In this document: piece after piece, positions 31,084 through 37,537 of the stretch
How positions within the stretch are numbered: the first letter of the stretch is position 1
Layout: every line of letters starts with the position of its first letter
From: a virus
Length of the DNA stretch: 40,918 nucleotides
Reading direction: 5' to 3' (one strand)
Virus record (IMG/VR): IMGVR_UViG_3300012189_000006
Span: 1-40,918 of that record
The notes under the pieces: model-generated
Told to the model about the DNA's origin: nothing
Database searches by the model: none
The model's input: the letters and a program-made list of their open reading frames with translations, nothing else
Program-made: the position numbers and the translations under genes

Positions 31084-32069
31084 GGTTCCGTCGCTAGAAT
31101 CTGAACCGCACCCGTAGCAAATCTTACGGCAAGCTGTCCTTTACCCACGCCATTATCCTTCTGGAATATAAGCATGGAGGTACTTCCAGGTGCTGCGGGG
31201 TCCGCCGTGACTTTATGGAGAAAACTTAACATAATAGCGGAATTTATCTCCGTCAATTCTAGCCTTTGAACTCCAGCAAAACGGAAGCCAAAAGTCCCTC
31301 CAGAGGTCCCCAACATAAAAGTCAGGTTGTTAGAGCCGGTGAACGTGCGAATCCCAAGGTTGTTCGTGTCATTACCAGCGTCGTTCACGAAGCGGAGCTG
31401 CGCGTTGTGTGGGAGCACCAAGTCACCAGCAGAAGCATTAGTCACGATCGTCGTACCTACAGCAACAACTCCAACTGCGGTGATACGCATCTTCTCAGTA
31501 AGTAAAGTGTAAAACACAATGGGTGTTACGTCTAACGTACCGATTTCTAGACCACTAGAGGCGCTTATGTCCTCAAGGCGGGTACCCGTGGAAGGCAGTA
31601 CACGTGACGCAGCCCCAAATATGCCGTTACCACGAGTAAGTGTTGTGCCGTCAAACGTTAAATTCGCTGAGGATTGAAAAGCACTTGCGCCGTTCCCGAA
31701 TGGTACTCGATTGACGGTAAGGGACGATATTCCTGTACCACCATCTGCCACGGGAATGGGGGTCACTTGAACGGTGAGTGGGCTCGTACCTGCACCTTTC
31801 AAGTAAGCACCTGACGCAAGCGTTGCAACACCAGTACCCCCGGAACCTACGACGAGTGGGGTTGCCAACGTGATTCCCGCAAGCACAGGTGACCACCTGA
31901 CCCACCCCGACCCGGTGCCCTTCCACACGTCTTGAGTATCTGTGGAGAACCACAACTCGTCAGCAAAACCTACAGTGGGGCGAAACGCATCGACTGCAGC
32001 AAGCAGGTTAGGACCAGGCCGCATACGTACCTGAGGTGCGTCCTTCTGCTCAGTTGTTGCAATCGTCAT
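31080..32069 (-). CDS. Fibre-like protein next to terminase, 329 aa
   Basis: Contains PLVVGSGGTG and PIPVADGGTG with following turns, a repeat characteristic of phage fibre proteins, and a C-terminal strand-rich domain starting near residue 165. The N-terminal RMRPGPNLLAAVDAFRPTVGF segment and FSTDTQDVWKG strand look like an anchor. It overlaps terL by four bases (ATGA). A fibre gene between terminase and portal is unusual; a head fibre or a decoration fibre is possible. Confidence 0.75.
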   Translation of the reverse strand: MTIATTEQKDAPQVRMRPGPNLLAAVDAFRPTVGFADELWFSTDTQDVWKGTGSGWVRWSPVLAGITLATPLVVGSGGTGVATLASGAYLKGAGTSPLTVQVTPIPVADGGTGISSLTVNRVPFGNGASAFQSSANLTFDGTTLTRGNGIFGAASRVLPSTGTRLEDISASSGLEIGTLDVTPIVFYTLLTEKMRITAVGVVAVGTTIVTNASAGDLVLPHNAQLRFVNDAGNDTNNLGIRTFTGSNNLTFMLGTSGGTFGFRFAGVQRLELTEINSAIMLSFLHKVTADPAAPGSTSMLIFQKDNGVGKGQLAVRFATGAVQILATEP

Positions 32070-33622
32070 TCGGGTTTAGTCTCCACCAACCACTCAGCGA
32101 CCTCATCCAGTGTCTGTGGTAGGACGAGACGTCCTAGGAAGGGCGGGCGATTCGCTTCTGGGTGCTGGAAGACCCAAGGCCCTTCCGGTTCGCGCCGAAG
32201 CTTGAGCTCTTTAGTGATGATTTCCCACGAGAACGGGTTCCAACGCAGTTCCTGCTCGTCCTTGGACGGGTACACCAACATCTGCATGGCATACGCCAAC
32301 GCGTCCAACATATCGTCGTGTGCCACTGCGGGCCAGCCTCGGAGCTCCGCGAGGAGATCCTCGTGTCTACGGTTCAGCCAGAGACTACCATTTGCAAAGA
32401 ATTCGTGCAACGCCTGAATGCGCGCCTCTTTGGAGACCTTTGACGACGGCCGCAACTCGACCATGGGTAGGATAACGTCTTCACGTCGCATCGCCTCACG
32501 GAAGGGCCACAGCAATGCCTTCTGAAAGACCGCTGTCTCCAGACCTATACGGGACGGTTTCCACAGTTTGTGTACTTCCAGAACTTGATCGATGAGTTCA
32601 TCGATTCCCCATCGACCACGACGTGCGTCCACAACGTATCGATTCCGATCGACGTCAGCTGCCACGGTAACGATCGCACTAAAGTCTCCATGCTTCTTCT
32701 GCGATATCGCTGGGTCAATCGCAGACACACACTTTGTAGCCTTCGGCTCTCCACGGTCGTTCACGAGAGGCCATTGTGTGTAGAACCTGAACCACGTTGG
32801 GTCAAATGACCGCGCGTCCTCGTGTACCGGGTCGTTCATGTACTGGCAGGAGAAGATGCGTGGACCTTGCTGCTCTAGTATACGGTCGACCACGTCCATG
32901 TTGAAACGTTCTGCCCATATCGGTGTGCCTCCCTGCGTGACACTCTTGTAGTAGGCGGGGAGGAACCACGTCTCGTTCTGGAAGAGGTACGCGATGAAGT
33001 CGTCGTACAACCACCTCGTACCGACGATGACTTGCTCACCAACTGCGGGATTAACGAAAAGCGAGGTCGAATACTTATGCCACTCGATGGTTTTTTGCAC
33101 CAGTTCATTCGTGACGAACCCATCCTCTGGAGCGATCAGGTCGTCCTCGATGATTAGGTCGTAGTGCCGGGACACAACTGTCCCGCCGACTCCTATTGAC
33201 TCGACGCTTGACTCGGGATACGTCCCCTTACGACGTATCTCAATTTCCGTCTCAGTCCACTTAACCTTGGAGGTATCAGGCACCACCTCGGGGAACAGCC
33301 ATCTAAGCCTCTCGTTAACGCTGAACACTGAAGAGATTGCTCGAAGCATGTGGGACGCATTCGTAGCCGTCGCATTAGCAACAAGAATGCGGAGCTCAGG
33401 GTTAGCACAGAGTCTCCATATGGCGTAACCAATGGTACAGATGGACGTCTTTAGATGTCCACGAGGTAGGACCACTAGCTTGTGCTGCTTGGCCTGCTGC
33501 AGGTACTTGCACACACCTCCGTGCAAGACGGGTACCATGTCCTTATACCCAAGGACCATCTTGCAGAACACGTACAAACTACTGAGGGCTTGTTCTCTCA
33601 GGTAGCTGCGTAACGCAGTCAA
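32066..33622 (-). CDS. terL: Terminase large subunit, 518 aa
   Basis: DNA-packaging motor. ATPase domain: Walker A variant LPRGHLKTS at 52-60 and Walker B LIIEDD at 156-161, with the adjacent acidic residue for catalysis. Nuclease domain: Asp302 in AIDPAIS, a GLET segment, and HDDMLDALAY near residue 430 supplying the third acidic position. The Arg-Gly-His-Leu-Lys Walker variant is typical of podovirus-related terminases. The start given is TTG at 33622, which overlaps the terS end by 44 bp; a later TTG in frame is also possible because neither has a clear ribosome site. Confidence 0.93.
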   Translation of the reverse strand: MTALRSYLREQALSSLYVFCKMVLGYKDMVPVLHGGVCKYLQQAKQHKLVVLPRGHLKTSICTIGYAIWRLCANPELRILVANATATNASHMLRAISSVFSVNERLRWLFPEVVPDTSKVKWTETEIEIRRKGTYPESSVESIGVGGTVVSRHYDLIIEDDLIAPEDGFVTNELVQKTIEWHKYSTSLFVNPAVGEQVIVGTRWLYDDFIAYLFQNETWFLPAYYKSVTQGGTPIWAERFNMDVVDRILEQQGPRIFSCQYMNDPVHEDARSFDPTWFRFYTQWPLVNDRGEPKATKCVSAIDPAISQKKHGDFSAIVTVAADVDRNRYVVDARRGRWGIDELIDQVLEVHKLWKPSRIGLETAVFQKALLWPFREAMRREDVILPMVELRPSSKVSKEARIQALHEFFANGSLWLNRRHEDLLAELRGWPAVAHDDMLDALAYAMQMLVYPSKDEQELRWNPFSWEIITKELKLRREPEGPWVFQHPEANRPPFLGRLVLPQTLDEVAEWLVETKPE

Positions 33623-34040
33623 TGACGGTTCCGTCGACCGTCTCCTTCTCGCGTAGAACGCCGCGGATCAGTTCCGCAAACTCGGGTGACAACACGTGTT
33701 CATGCACTTCGTGAACCACGTCGATGGCCTTAAAGCCCGCTCTGTCCAGCAGGTCGCGGGACGCGTCTAGCGACACCTTCTCGAGGCGCGCGTTGTCTCG
33801 AAGGTACACTATACGGTTCAGAGCGGGCTCAGCCTCCTGGGCGAGACGTCCTTGAATGATAGACGTAACCTGCTCAGCCATGGCGTTGCGCATCTTGTCG
33901 AACGCGTCCTGAAACGTTGGTTCACGACGCCAGAGATACAACGTCTGTTGGGTGATACCCAGCTTTCTGGCAGTAGCCAGTATAGGCTCGCCCTCAAGCA
34001 ACGCTCGCATTGCTGCGTAGTGTTTGGCTGTGAGCACCAT
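33579..34040 (-). CDS. terS: Terminase small subunit, 153 aa
   Basis: N-terminal helix-turn-helix (ILATARKLGITQQTLYLWRR, about residues 20-39) that recognises phage DNA, then a helical oligomerisation region (50-110). Located directly before terL, the standard order. It is the first gene of the leftward late arm; the promoter-like site 27-55 bases upstream would drive it. ATG start 34040 with no strong ribosome site. Confidence 0.85.
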   Translation of the reverse strand: MVLTAKHYAAMRALLEGEPILATARKLGITQQTLYLWRREPTFQDAFDKMRNAMAEQVTSIIQGRLAQEAEPALNRIVYLRDNARLEKVSLDASRDLLDRAGFKAIDVVHEVHEHVLSPEFAELIRGVLREKETVDGTVIDCVTQLPERTSPQ

Positions 34041-34066
34041 GGCCAGAGGCCTTTCGCTCTACGTCC

Positions 34067-34095
34067 ATGGTACTACAAAGAACTTCGGTTTTCAA
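34067..34095 (-). promoter_or_regulatory. Promoter for the leftward late arm
   Basis: On the minus strand TTGAAA (34095-34090) and TACCAT (34072-34067) are separated by 17 bases, a good sigma70-type pair. The -35 continues as TTGAAAACC, the same extended box seen in the other promoters of this region. The start site would fall near 34060, about 20 bases before terS. Confidence 0.65.
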
Positions 34096-34192
34096 ACGTT
34101 CTTGGGGTTGAAACCTGGGTAGATTTAGTCGGACGAAGTGGTGGGTGGAGCGTACCCGCATAAGGGGGCCCCCCAGGAGGGAGGTGACCACG

Positions 34193-34258
34193 ATGGACGA
34201 CAGCGACGCAACGTTCGACGCAGCAGCAGCACTAGAGAGAAGTTTTCCGGTTGACTAG
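34193..34258 (+). CDS. Possible 21-residue leader peptide
   Basis: ATG 34193 is preceded by GGAGGGAGGTGA, a very strong ribosome site, and the frame stops at TAG 34256-34258, inside the next promoter. The peptide is Ala/Asp-rich. Just upstream is the palindrome GGGGGCCCCC (34164-34173). It could be a leader peptide or a microprotein; a transcript would need a promoter upstream that I could not identify. Confidence 0.35.
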   Translation: MDDSDATFDAAAALERSFPVD

Positions 34259-34279
34259 AGCAGTGTGCTGAAGTAGAAT
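34251..34279 (+). promoter_or_regulatory. Promoter for the first rightward gene
   Basis: TTGACT (34251-34256), 17-base spacer, TAGAAT (34274-34279): strong sigma70-type match. The predicted start near 34286 coincides with the first base of the 14-base ribosome site, so the transcript would have a minimal leader. Confidence 0.75.
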
Positions 34280-34285
34280 GAAGTC

Positions 34286-34299
34286 AGAAAGGAGGTGAT
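34286..34299 (+). promoter_or_regulatory. Perfect 14-base Shine-Dalgarno site
   Basis: AGAAAGGAGGTGAT is complementary over its full length to a 16S rRNA 3' end of the ATCACCTCCTTTCT type. The start ATG at 34304 follows after four bases, which is close. It signals strong early translation and gives a clue to the host (see findings). Confidence 0.75.
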
Positions 34300-34303
34300 A
34301 CTC

Positions 34304-34492
34304 ATGTCTGACTTCACCCAGGCCGAACTGGAGAAGGCCGTGACGGCCTACCTGAAGCGCTTGGAGTACAACAAGCGCTGGCAGGAGAAGAACGCCGACA
34401 AAGTCGCGGCGTACCGTCACAAGTACAACGTTGCCAAGTGGCAGAAGGAGAAGGCAGCGTTGAAGCAGGCTCGCGAAGCGGGACTGCTGTAA
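34304..34492 (+). CDS. Small Lys/Tyr-rich helical protein, 62 aa
   Basis: First gene of the rightward arm. An in-frame GTG at 34295 exists, but ATG 34304 has the perfect ribosome site. The sequence is highly basic and helical with spaced aromatic residues: YLKRLEYNKRW, then YRHKYNVAKW. The Leu-Lys-x-Ala-Arg/Lys-x-Gly-Leu ending recurs in the gene at 35654. Likely a nucleic-acid-binding or early host-takeover protein. No named family. Confidence 0.75.
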   Translation: MSDFTQAELEKAVTAYLKRLEYNKRWQEKNADKVAAYRHKYNVAKWQKEKAALKQAREAGLL

Positions 34493-34512
34493 CATAACAC
34501 CAACACGCAGCC

Positions 34513-34542
34513 TGCACGTCACTGCGTTAACAACGACGTGCA
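34513..34542 (+). terminator. Hairpin after the first rightward gene
   Basis: TGCACGTC (34513-34520) and GACGTGCA (34535-34542) are perfectly complementary with a 14-base loop, beginning 20 bases after the stop codon. No T-run follows, so it may slow or protect the transcript rather than terminate it. Confidence 0.35.
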
Positions 34543-34657
34543 CTACATAGACGAGCTACACAATATCCCGCGTCGCGTTGACGTGGTAGGAGTAAGCACC
34601 CGTCTGCGTCCCGCGGAGCGTGTACGTCTTGTATGAATCGTTGCTTGCCACACACTT

Positions 34658-34734
34658 GCATGTGTGGCCATTATTATAGATATGGTAAAAGAAGAAGACG
34701 AAGATTCCATATGTATAATAATGGACACACGTGC
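34658..34734. repeat. Long imperfect inverted repeat between convergent small genes
   Basis: The core arms CCATTATTATAGATATGG (34668-34685) and CCATATGTATAATAATGG (34707-34724) pair with one mismatch; GCATGTGTGG and ACACACGTGC extend the stem outward with few mismatches to about 28 bp. The loop is 21 bases and purine-rich. It lies 16 bases beyond the stop of the minus gene at 34750 and 166 bases beyond the stop of the plus gene ending at 34492. Options: bidirectional terminator, small RNA, replication or recombination site, or relic of a mobile element. The rest of the 257-bp gap holds no convincing gene. Confidence 0.7.
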
Positions 34735-34749
34735 AGCGGAGTGACACTG

Positions 34750-35070
34750 CTACGTTTCTTTTGGTTTCTCAGTAATCTTCCTAACAAAATCTTCGTTGCT
34801 CCTCCTTACGAGCTCGTCATGCCGTTGAATCATCCCAAGCCACTCATCCGCGTTGCGGGCTAGGAACGCCCACCTCGCTTCACGTTTCATCTGCCTGCGC
34901 GCCTCTTTCCTAGCAGGTGACTTGTCGTACCACCTTCTTCGCTGCTTCGCGTTCTGGTACGACGCAGCTGCAGCTTCGTGTGACATCGCCTTTAACATCT
35001 CGCTCCAACACTTGTCGCACCACTTGTCAACAACTGCTCTCGGATCACCTTCGCGACAACCTGGGCACAT
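34750..35070 (-). CDS. Zinc-knuckle basic helical protein, 106 aa
   Basis: The start is ATG 35070, with AAGGAGGT five bases upstream; the longer frame starting at 35091 would begin inside the promoter -10 box. The protein begins MCPGCREGDPR and continues to WCDKCW: a CxxC...CxxC zinc ribbon (C2, C5, C18, C21), then a long Arg/Lys/Ala-rich helical tail with regularly spaced aromatic residues. A lone minus-strand gene among rightward ones with its own promoter, so it may be a regulator. No family named. Confidence 0.8.
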   Translation of the reverse strand: MCPGCREGDPRAVVDKWCDKCWSEMLKAMSHEAAAASYQNAKQRRRWYDKSPARKEARRQMKREARWAFLARNADEWLGMIQRHDELVRRSNEDFVRKITEKPKET

Positions 35071-35089
35071 GTGTACCTCCTTGACGTCC

Positions 35090-35118
35090 ATTGTACCTCA
35101 CCATTGTCTTGTTTTCAA
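35090..35118 (-). promoter_or_regulatory. Promoter for the minus-strand zinc-knuckle gene
   Basis: On the minus strand TTGAAA (35118-35113), 17-base spacer, TACAAT (35095-35090). The -35 reads TTGAAAAC, as in its neighbours. The start site would fall near 35083, giving a leader of about 13 bases that includes the AAGGAGGT. Confidence 0.7.
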
Positions 35119-35241
35119 TCTTTCATTCGTGTCTCACCCGTAGTCACCAACAGTCACCGCAGGCAGGTTTGGTTTCAGAAGATATTCATAGAAATCTATT
35201 TGCAGAAAGAAAGGAAAGGAGGATCCAAGCCAAAAGAACAT

Positions 35242-35271
35242 TTGAAAACCACCTTAGTCTTATGTTATCAT
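35242..35271 (+). promoter_or_regulatory. Promoter for the second rightward gene cluster
   Basis: TTGAAA (35242-35247), 18-base spacer, TATCAT (35266-35271) with a TGT extension before the -10. The element CCAAAAGAA upstream of the -35 and the ACCACCTT after it are shared with the promoter at 36132, so the two are copies of one module. Confidence 0.75.
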
Positions 35272-35293
35272 GTAAGGGTAGAGAGGAGAGACT

Positions 35294-35518
35294 ATGAACC
35301 TCGACGAGACGCTCGCACTCGTGAAGAACCTGGAAACCCGACTTAGGGAACTCCCCCGCCCAACAGACTTGAGCTCCTACACCATCAACTACCTCTGCGC
35401 TCAAGCATTCACCGCGGGTGTAGCCATCGGTGCTGAGATTGTGGCAGTCAACTCGACTTTCGAGGAAGCGCTCCAACGCATCGACGCAGTGCTGCACAAG
35501 ATGGGAGTAAAGATATGA
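35294..35518 (+). CDS. Hypothetical protein, 74 aa
   Basis: First gene after the promoter at 35242, with AGAGGAGAG before the ATG. Residues 1-25 are a Leu-rich amphipathic helix; residues 30-70 form another helical pair (AQAFTAGVAIGAEIVAVNS, then FEEALQRIDAVLHKMG). No Cys clusters or catalytic motifs. It ends in an ATGA overlap with the next gene. Function unknown. Confidence 0.75.
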   Translation: MNLDETLALVKNLETRLRELPRPTDLSSYTINYLCAQAFTAGVAIGAEIVAVNSTFEEALQRIDAVLHKMGVKI

Positions 35519-35661
35519 ACACGTACGTGCACTCCCTCAAAATCATGAACACACCTGGCACCGAGCCATGGTACCAATGCAAGGTGTGCATGAAGTGGTT
35601 CCACAGCGTCATGTCCTCTCACTACGAGCCGTGCACCAAGGAGGTGAGGCGCAGTGCCTGA
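35515..35661 (+). CDS. Single zinc-finger-like protein, 48 aa
   Basis: Short gene between two overlapping neighbours (ATGA at 35515-35518, and the next GTG begins inside it at 35654). It has WYQCKVCMKWFHSVMSSHYE, a CxxC plus distal His/Cys (C22, C25, H36, C40) arrangement like a classical C2HC zinc finger. Probably a DNA- or protein-binding small early protein. Confidence 0.65.
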   Translation: MNTYVHSLKIMNTPGTEPWYQCKVCMKWFHSVMSSHYEPCTKEVRRSA

Positions 35662-35959
35662 ACTAGAGCAGATGAAGTGCACCATATGTGAGGAGATCAA
35701 AACCGTCGAGGAAATCTCTGCCAACGACGGTATGTGCAAATCGTGTGCCGACATCCTAGCGGACCGCAACATAGACGCTGGAGACGAGTCCGACCCAGAA
35801 GTGCGCGACGCTGTGAAGCGGTACTTGAAGCGGCGAGAGTACATGGCGAAGTACAACGCACGTCCTGACGTACGAGAGGCTCGCAAAGCATACATGGACT
35901 CGAGGCGCGAGAAGGACGCTAAACTGCTCAAGCGAGCGAAGGAGCTGGGACTTATATGA
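35654..35959 (+). CDS. Zinc-ribbon plus Lys/Tyr-rich helical protein, 101 aa
   Basis: N-terminal CxxC...CxxC ribbon (C9, C12, C28, C31) followed by an acidic linker and a basic helical half with KRYLKRREYMAKYNARPDV and YMDSRREKDAKLLKRAKELG. This second half is alike in pattern to the proteins at 34304 and 36706. GTG start at 35654 overlaps the previous stop; the stop overlaps the next ATG. Likely nucleic-acid binding. Confidence 0.75.
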   Translation: MPELEQMKCTICEEIKTVEEISANDGMCKSCADILADRNIDAGDESDPEVRDAVKRYLKRREYMAKYNARPDVREARKAYMDSRREKDAKLLKRAKELGLI

Positions 35960-36117
35960 AACGGAAAAACCGCAAGTCCAAAGGTAGGGTCAACAACATG
36001 CACGACCTCAACGCCAAGATGCGTCTGCTCAGCAAGCTACGCACCAAGGTGATCAACCTCCACGTCGAAGCGGACAACATGGAGCGAGTTCTCAAAGTGG
36101 TGGAGCATGAACTTTAA
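35956..36117 (+). CDS. Small basic helical protein, 53 aa
   Basis: ATG 35956 overlaps the previous stop in ATGA and the frame stops at TAA 36115-36117. The first 12 residues are nearly all Lys, Arg, Asn and Gly; the rest is one long helix (KMRLLSKLRTKVINLHVEAD). No family. Coupled to its neighbour, so probably translated. Confidence 0.55.
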   Translation: MKRKNRKSKGRVNNMHDLNAKMRLLSKLRTKVINLHVEADNMERVLKVVEHEL

Positions 36118-36131
36118 TCCCAAAAGAAAGG

Positions 36132-36160
36132 TTGACAACCACCTTTCCTCAGGTTATCCT
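36132..36160 (+). promoter_or_regulatory. Promoter giving an apparently leaderless message
   Basis: TTGACA (36132-36137), 17-base spacer, TATCCT (36155-36160), nearly consensus. Only six bases separate the -10 from the ATG at 36167, so the first transcribed base should be at or next to the start codon. The CCAAAAGAA before and ACCACCTT after the -35 match the promoter at 35242. Confidence 0.75.
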
Positions 36161-36166
36161 CGTACC

Positions 36167-36703
36167 ATGAGCAAAGTTGAACTCCTCGCCAAGGCGCTCC
36201 ACGGCACTGTCGTGGAAGACTTCGGCTATCGAGGCATAATCTATGTCGAAGCGAAGAAGGAGTTTGTCCGTTTCCATTCTGCCCACGGGGTACACGTTGT
36301 CGCTCGTAACCCCAAGACATGGCGTGTGGTCCGTCCAATGTTCTCGCCAGACGAAGTCAGGCCGTTCCTCGAAGAGGCTGGCGTTCTACCCAAGGTTGGT
36401 ACCATTGAGACCAAACCACTAGACCGTCTGGCCAAAGCCACGCAGGGTGAAGTGGTGCAGGTGTTCCACACCGGAGGTGGTGTCGTCAAACTGCCATCAG
36501 GCACTTGCCTAAGGTACAGCAACATCTCAGGTCTAGACATCGTAGACTACATCGTCTCAAAGTGGAGGGTCATTATCCACGTGATGAGTCGCAACGACGC
36601 TCTGAAGCTCCTATTGGAGGACCCTTCAAAGCTCGTTGACAGGCTTGCGGAATTCGGGACGCTCCGCGAACCTATCGTGCAAACGCGTTCCGCTGGAGGT
36701 TAG
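36167..36703 (+). CDS. Protein with two tandem copies of a 65-residue domain, 178 aa
   Basis: An in-frame ATG at 36107 would lie upstream of the promoter, so 36167 is chosen. Residues about 5-67 and 83-147 are homologous to each other: LLAKALHGTVV against RLAKATQGEVV, WRVVRPMFSPDEVRPFLE against WRVIIHVMSRNDALKLLLE. Each copy looks like helix, four strands, helix. No family is recognised. The protein could bind a repeated or symmetrical ligand. Its message appears leaderless from the promoter at 36132, with read-through transcription from upstream also possible. Confidence 0.8.
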   Translation: MSKVELLAKALHGTVVEDFGYRGIIYVEAKKEFVRFHSAHGVHVVARNPKTWRVVRPMFSPDEVRPFLEEAGVLPKVGTIETKPLDRLAKATQGEVVQVFHTGGGVVKLPSGTCLRYSNISGLDIVDYIVSKWRVIIHVMSRNDALKLLLEDPSKLVDRLAEFGTLREPIVQTRSAGG

Positions 36704-36705
36704 TC

Positions 36706-37059
36706 ATGGCAGTCACCGAGACGGAGTACGAACCCACACAGGAGGAAGTGCAGAAGGCCCTCGAGCGGCTTCGCAAGCAGAAGGCGTACCGCAGGGAGTA
36801 CCAGGGGAAACGGGCTGAGAAGCTCGCCAGCGACCCGGCACTCGCCGAGAAGCAGCGTGAGGCGCGCCAGAAGTACTTCGAGGAGCACAAGGACGAAATC
36901 TACGCGAAGCGGAAGAACTACTACGAGAACAACAAGGAGAAAGTGAAGCTGTACCACGCCAACTACCAGGCGAAGCAGAAGGCCATCATGGACCGCTTGA
37001 AGGTACAGGCCAAAGAGGCGGGGATGAAGCTCGAGGAGTACCTCGAGAGCATCGCGTGA
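36706..37059 (+). CDS. Lys/Glu/Tyr-rich repetitive helical protein, 117 aa
   Basis: A GGAGG precedes the ATG at 36706. The protein is a highly charged helix with repeating Y/F-x3-K/R spacing: KAYRREYQGKRAEKL, KYFEEHKDEIYAKRKNYY, NNKEKVKLYHANYQAKQKA. Similar NKEKxKxYxxxY repeats occur in small phage proteins often attached to zinc or HNH domains and thought to bind DNA. Related in pattern to the proteins at 34304, 34750 and 35654. Function not established. Confidence 0.8.
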   Translation: MAVTETEYEPTQEEVQKALERLRKQKAYRREYQGKRAEKLASDPALAEKQREARQKYFEEHKDEIYAKRKNYYENNKEKVKLYHANYQAKQKAIMDRLKVQAKEAGMKLEEYLESIA

Positions 37060-37106
37060 ACGTCAGAGGCGAAACACGGTATGTGTTTAACCCAAAGGAG
37101 AGCACA

Positions 37107-37292
37107 ATGGCCGACTGCACGAAGTGTGGCAAGACGTTCAAGGAAGGCGACACGATCATCGAGCTTCAAAAGGGCACATGGAGCCTCACTGTTGAGGCTC
37201 CAGAGGAGGCTGAGGGCGAGTTCATCTTCGAAGAAGTCGTCTCACAACTCCACGAGGACTGCGTCCCAGCCGACGTGGCGCAGGAGGCCTAA
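37107..37292 (+). CDS. Small zinc-binding protein, 61 aa
   Basis: ATG 37107 has AAAGGAGAG in front and is preferred over the upstream in-frame ATG at 37056. MADCTKCGKTFKEGD supplies CxxC (C4, C7), and LHEDC near residue 52 supplies His and Cys, so a zinc site is likely, interrupted by an acidic strand region. TAATG overlap with the DUF3310 gene. Role unknown. Confidence 0.7.
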   Translation: MADCTKCGKTFKEGDTIIELQKGTWSLTVEAPEEAEGEFIFEEVVSQLHEDCVPADVAQEA

Positions 37293-37537
37293 TGGCAATA
37301 CCCACGGGCAGCGCCCACTACAAGAGAGGCGAGGTAGAACCCCTGGAGCTGATTGAAGCTCAGGACCTAAACTTTCACCTCGGCTGTGTGGTGAAGTATG
37401 CAGTAAGAGCTCACTACTACACCGGCACTCTGCAACCCAGTGACGCTTTGGAAGCAGTAGACAAAGCTATGTGGTACCTACAGAGGTACAAGGAGGTAGT
37501 GCTCGGATGGAAAGAAAAGGAACAGTCGCACTCGTAA
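37292..37537 (+). CDS. DUF3310 protein, 81 aa
   Basis: Matches the DUF3310 family: SAHYKRGEVEPLELIEAQDLNFHLGCVVKYAVRA (residues 7-40) and DALEAVDKAMWYLQRYKE are the two hallmark segments. It is common in phage early regions and annotated loosely as nucleotide-kinase-like without proven activity. Start ATG overlaps the previous TAA, and its end overlaps the queC start by 31 bp. Confidence 0.85.
   Translation: MAIPTGSAHYKRGEVEPLELIEAQDLNFHLGCVVKYAVRAHYYTGTLQPSDALEAVDKAMWYLQRYKEVVLGWKEKEQSHS

Noticed and set aside
34556-34747. Minus-strand frame of 63 residues through the long hairpin
   Set aside because: About half of it is simply the translated hairpin and it has only a GTG without a ribosome site. 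The last 33 residues look protein-like, so it is not fully excluded.
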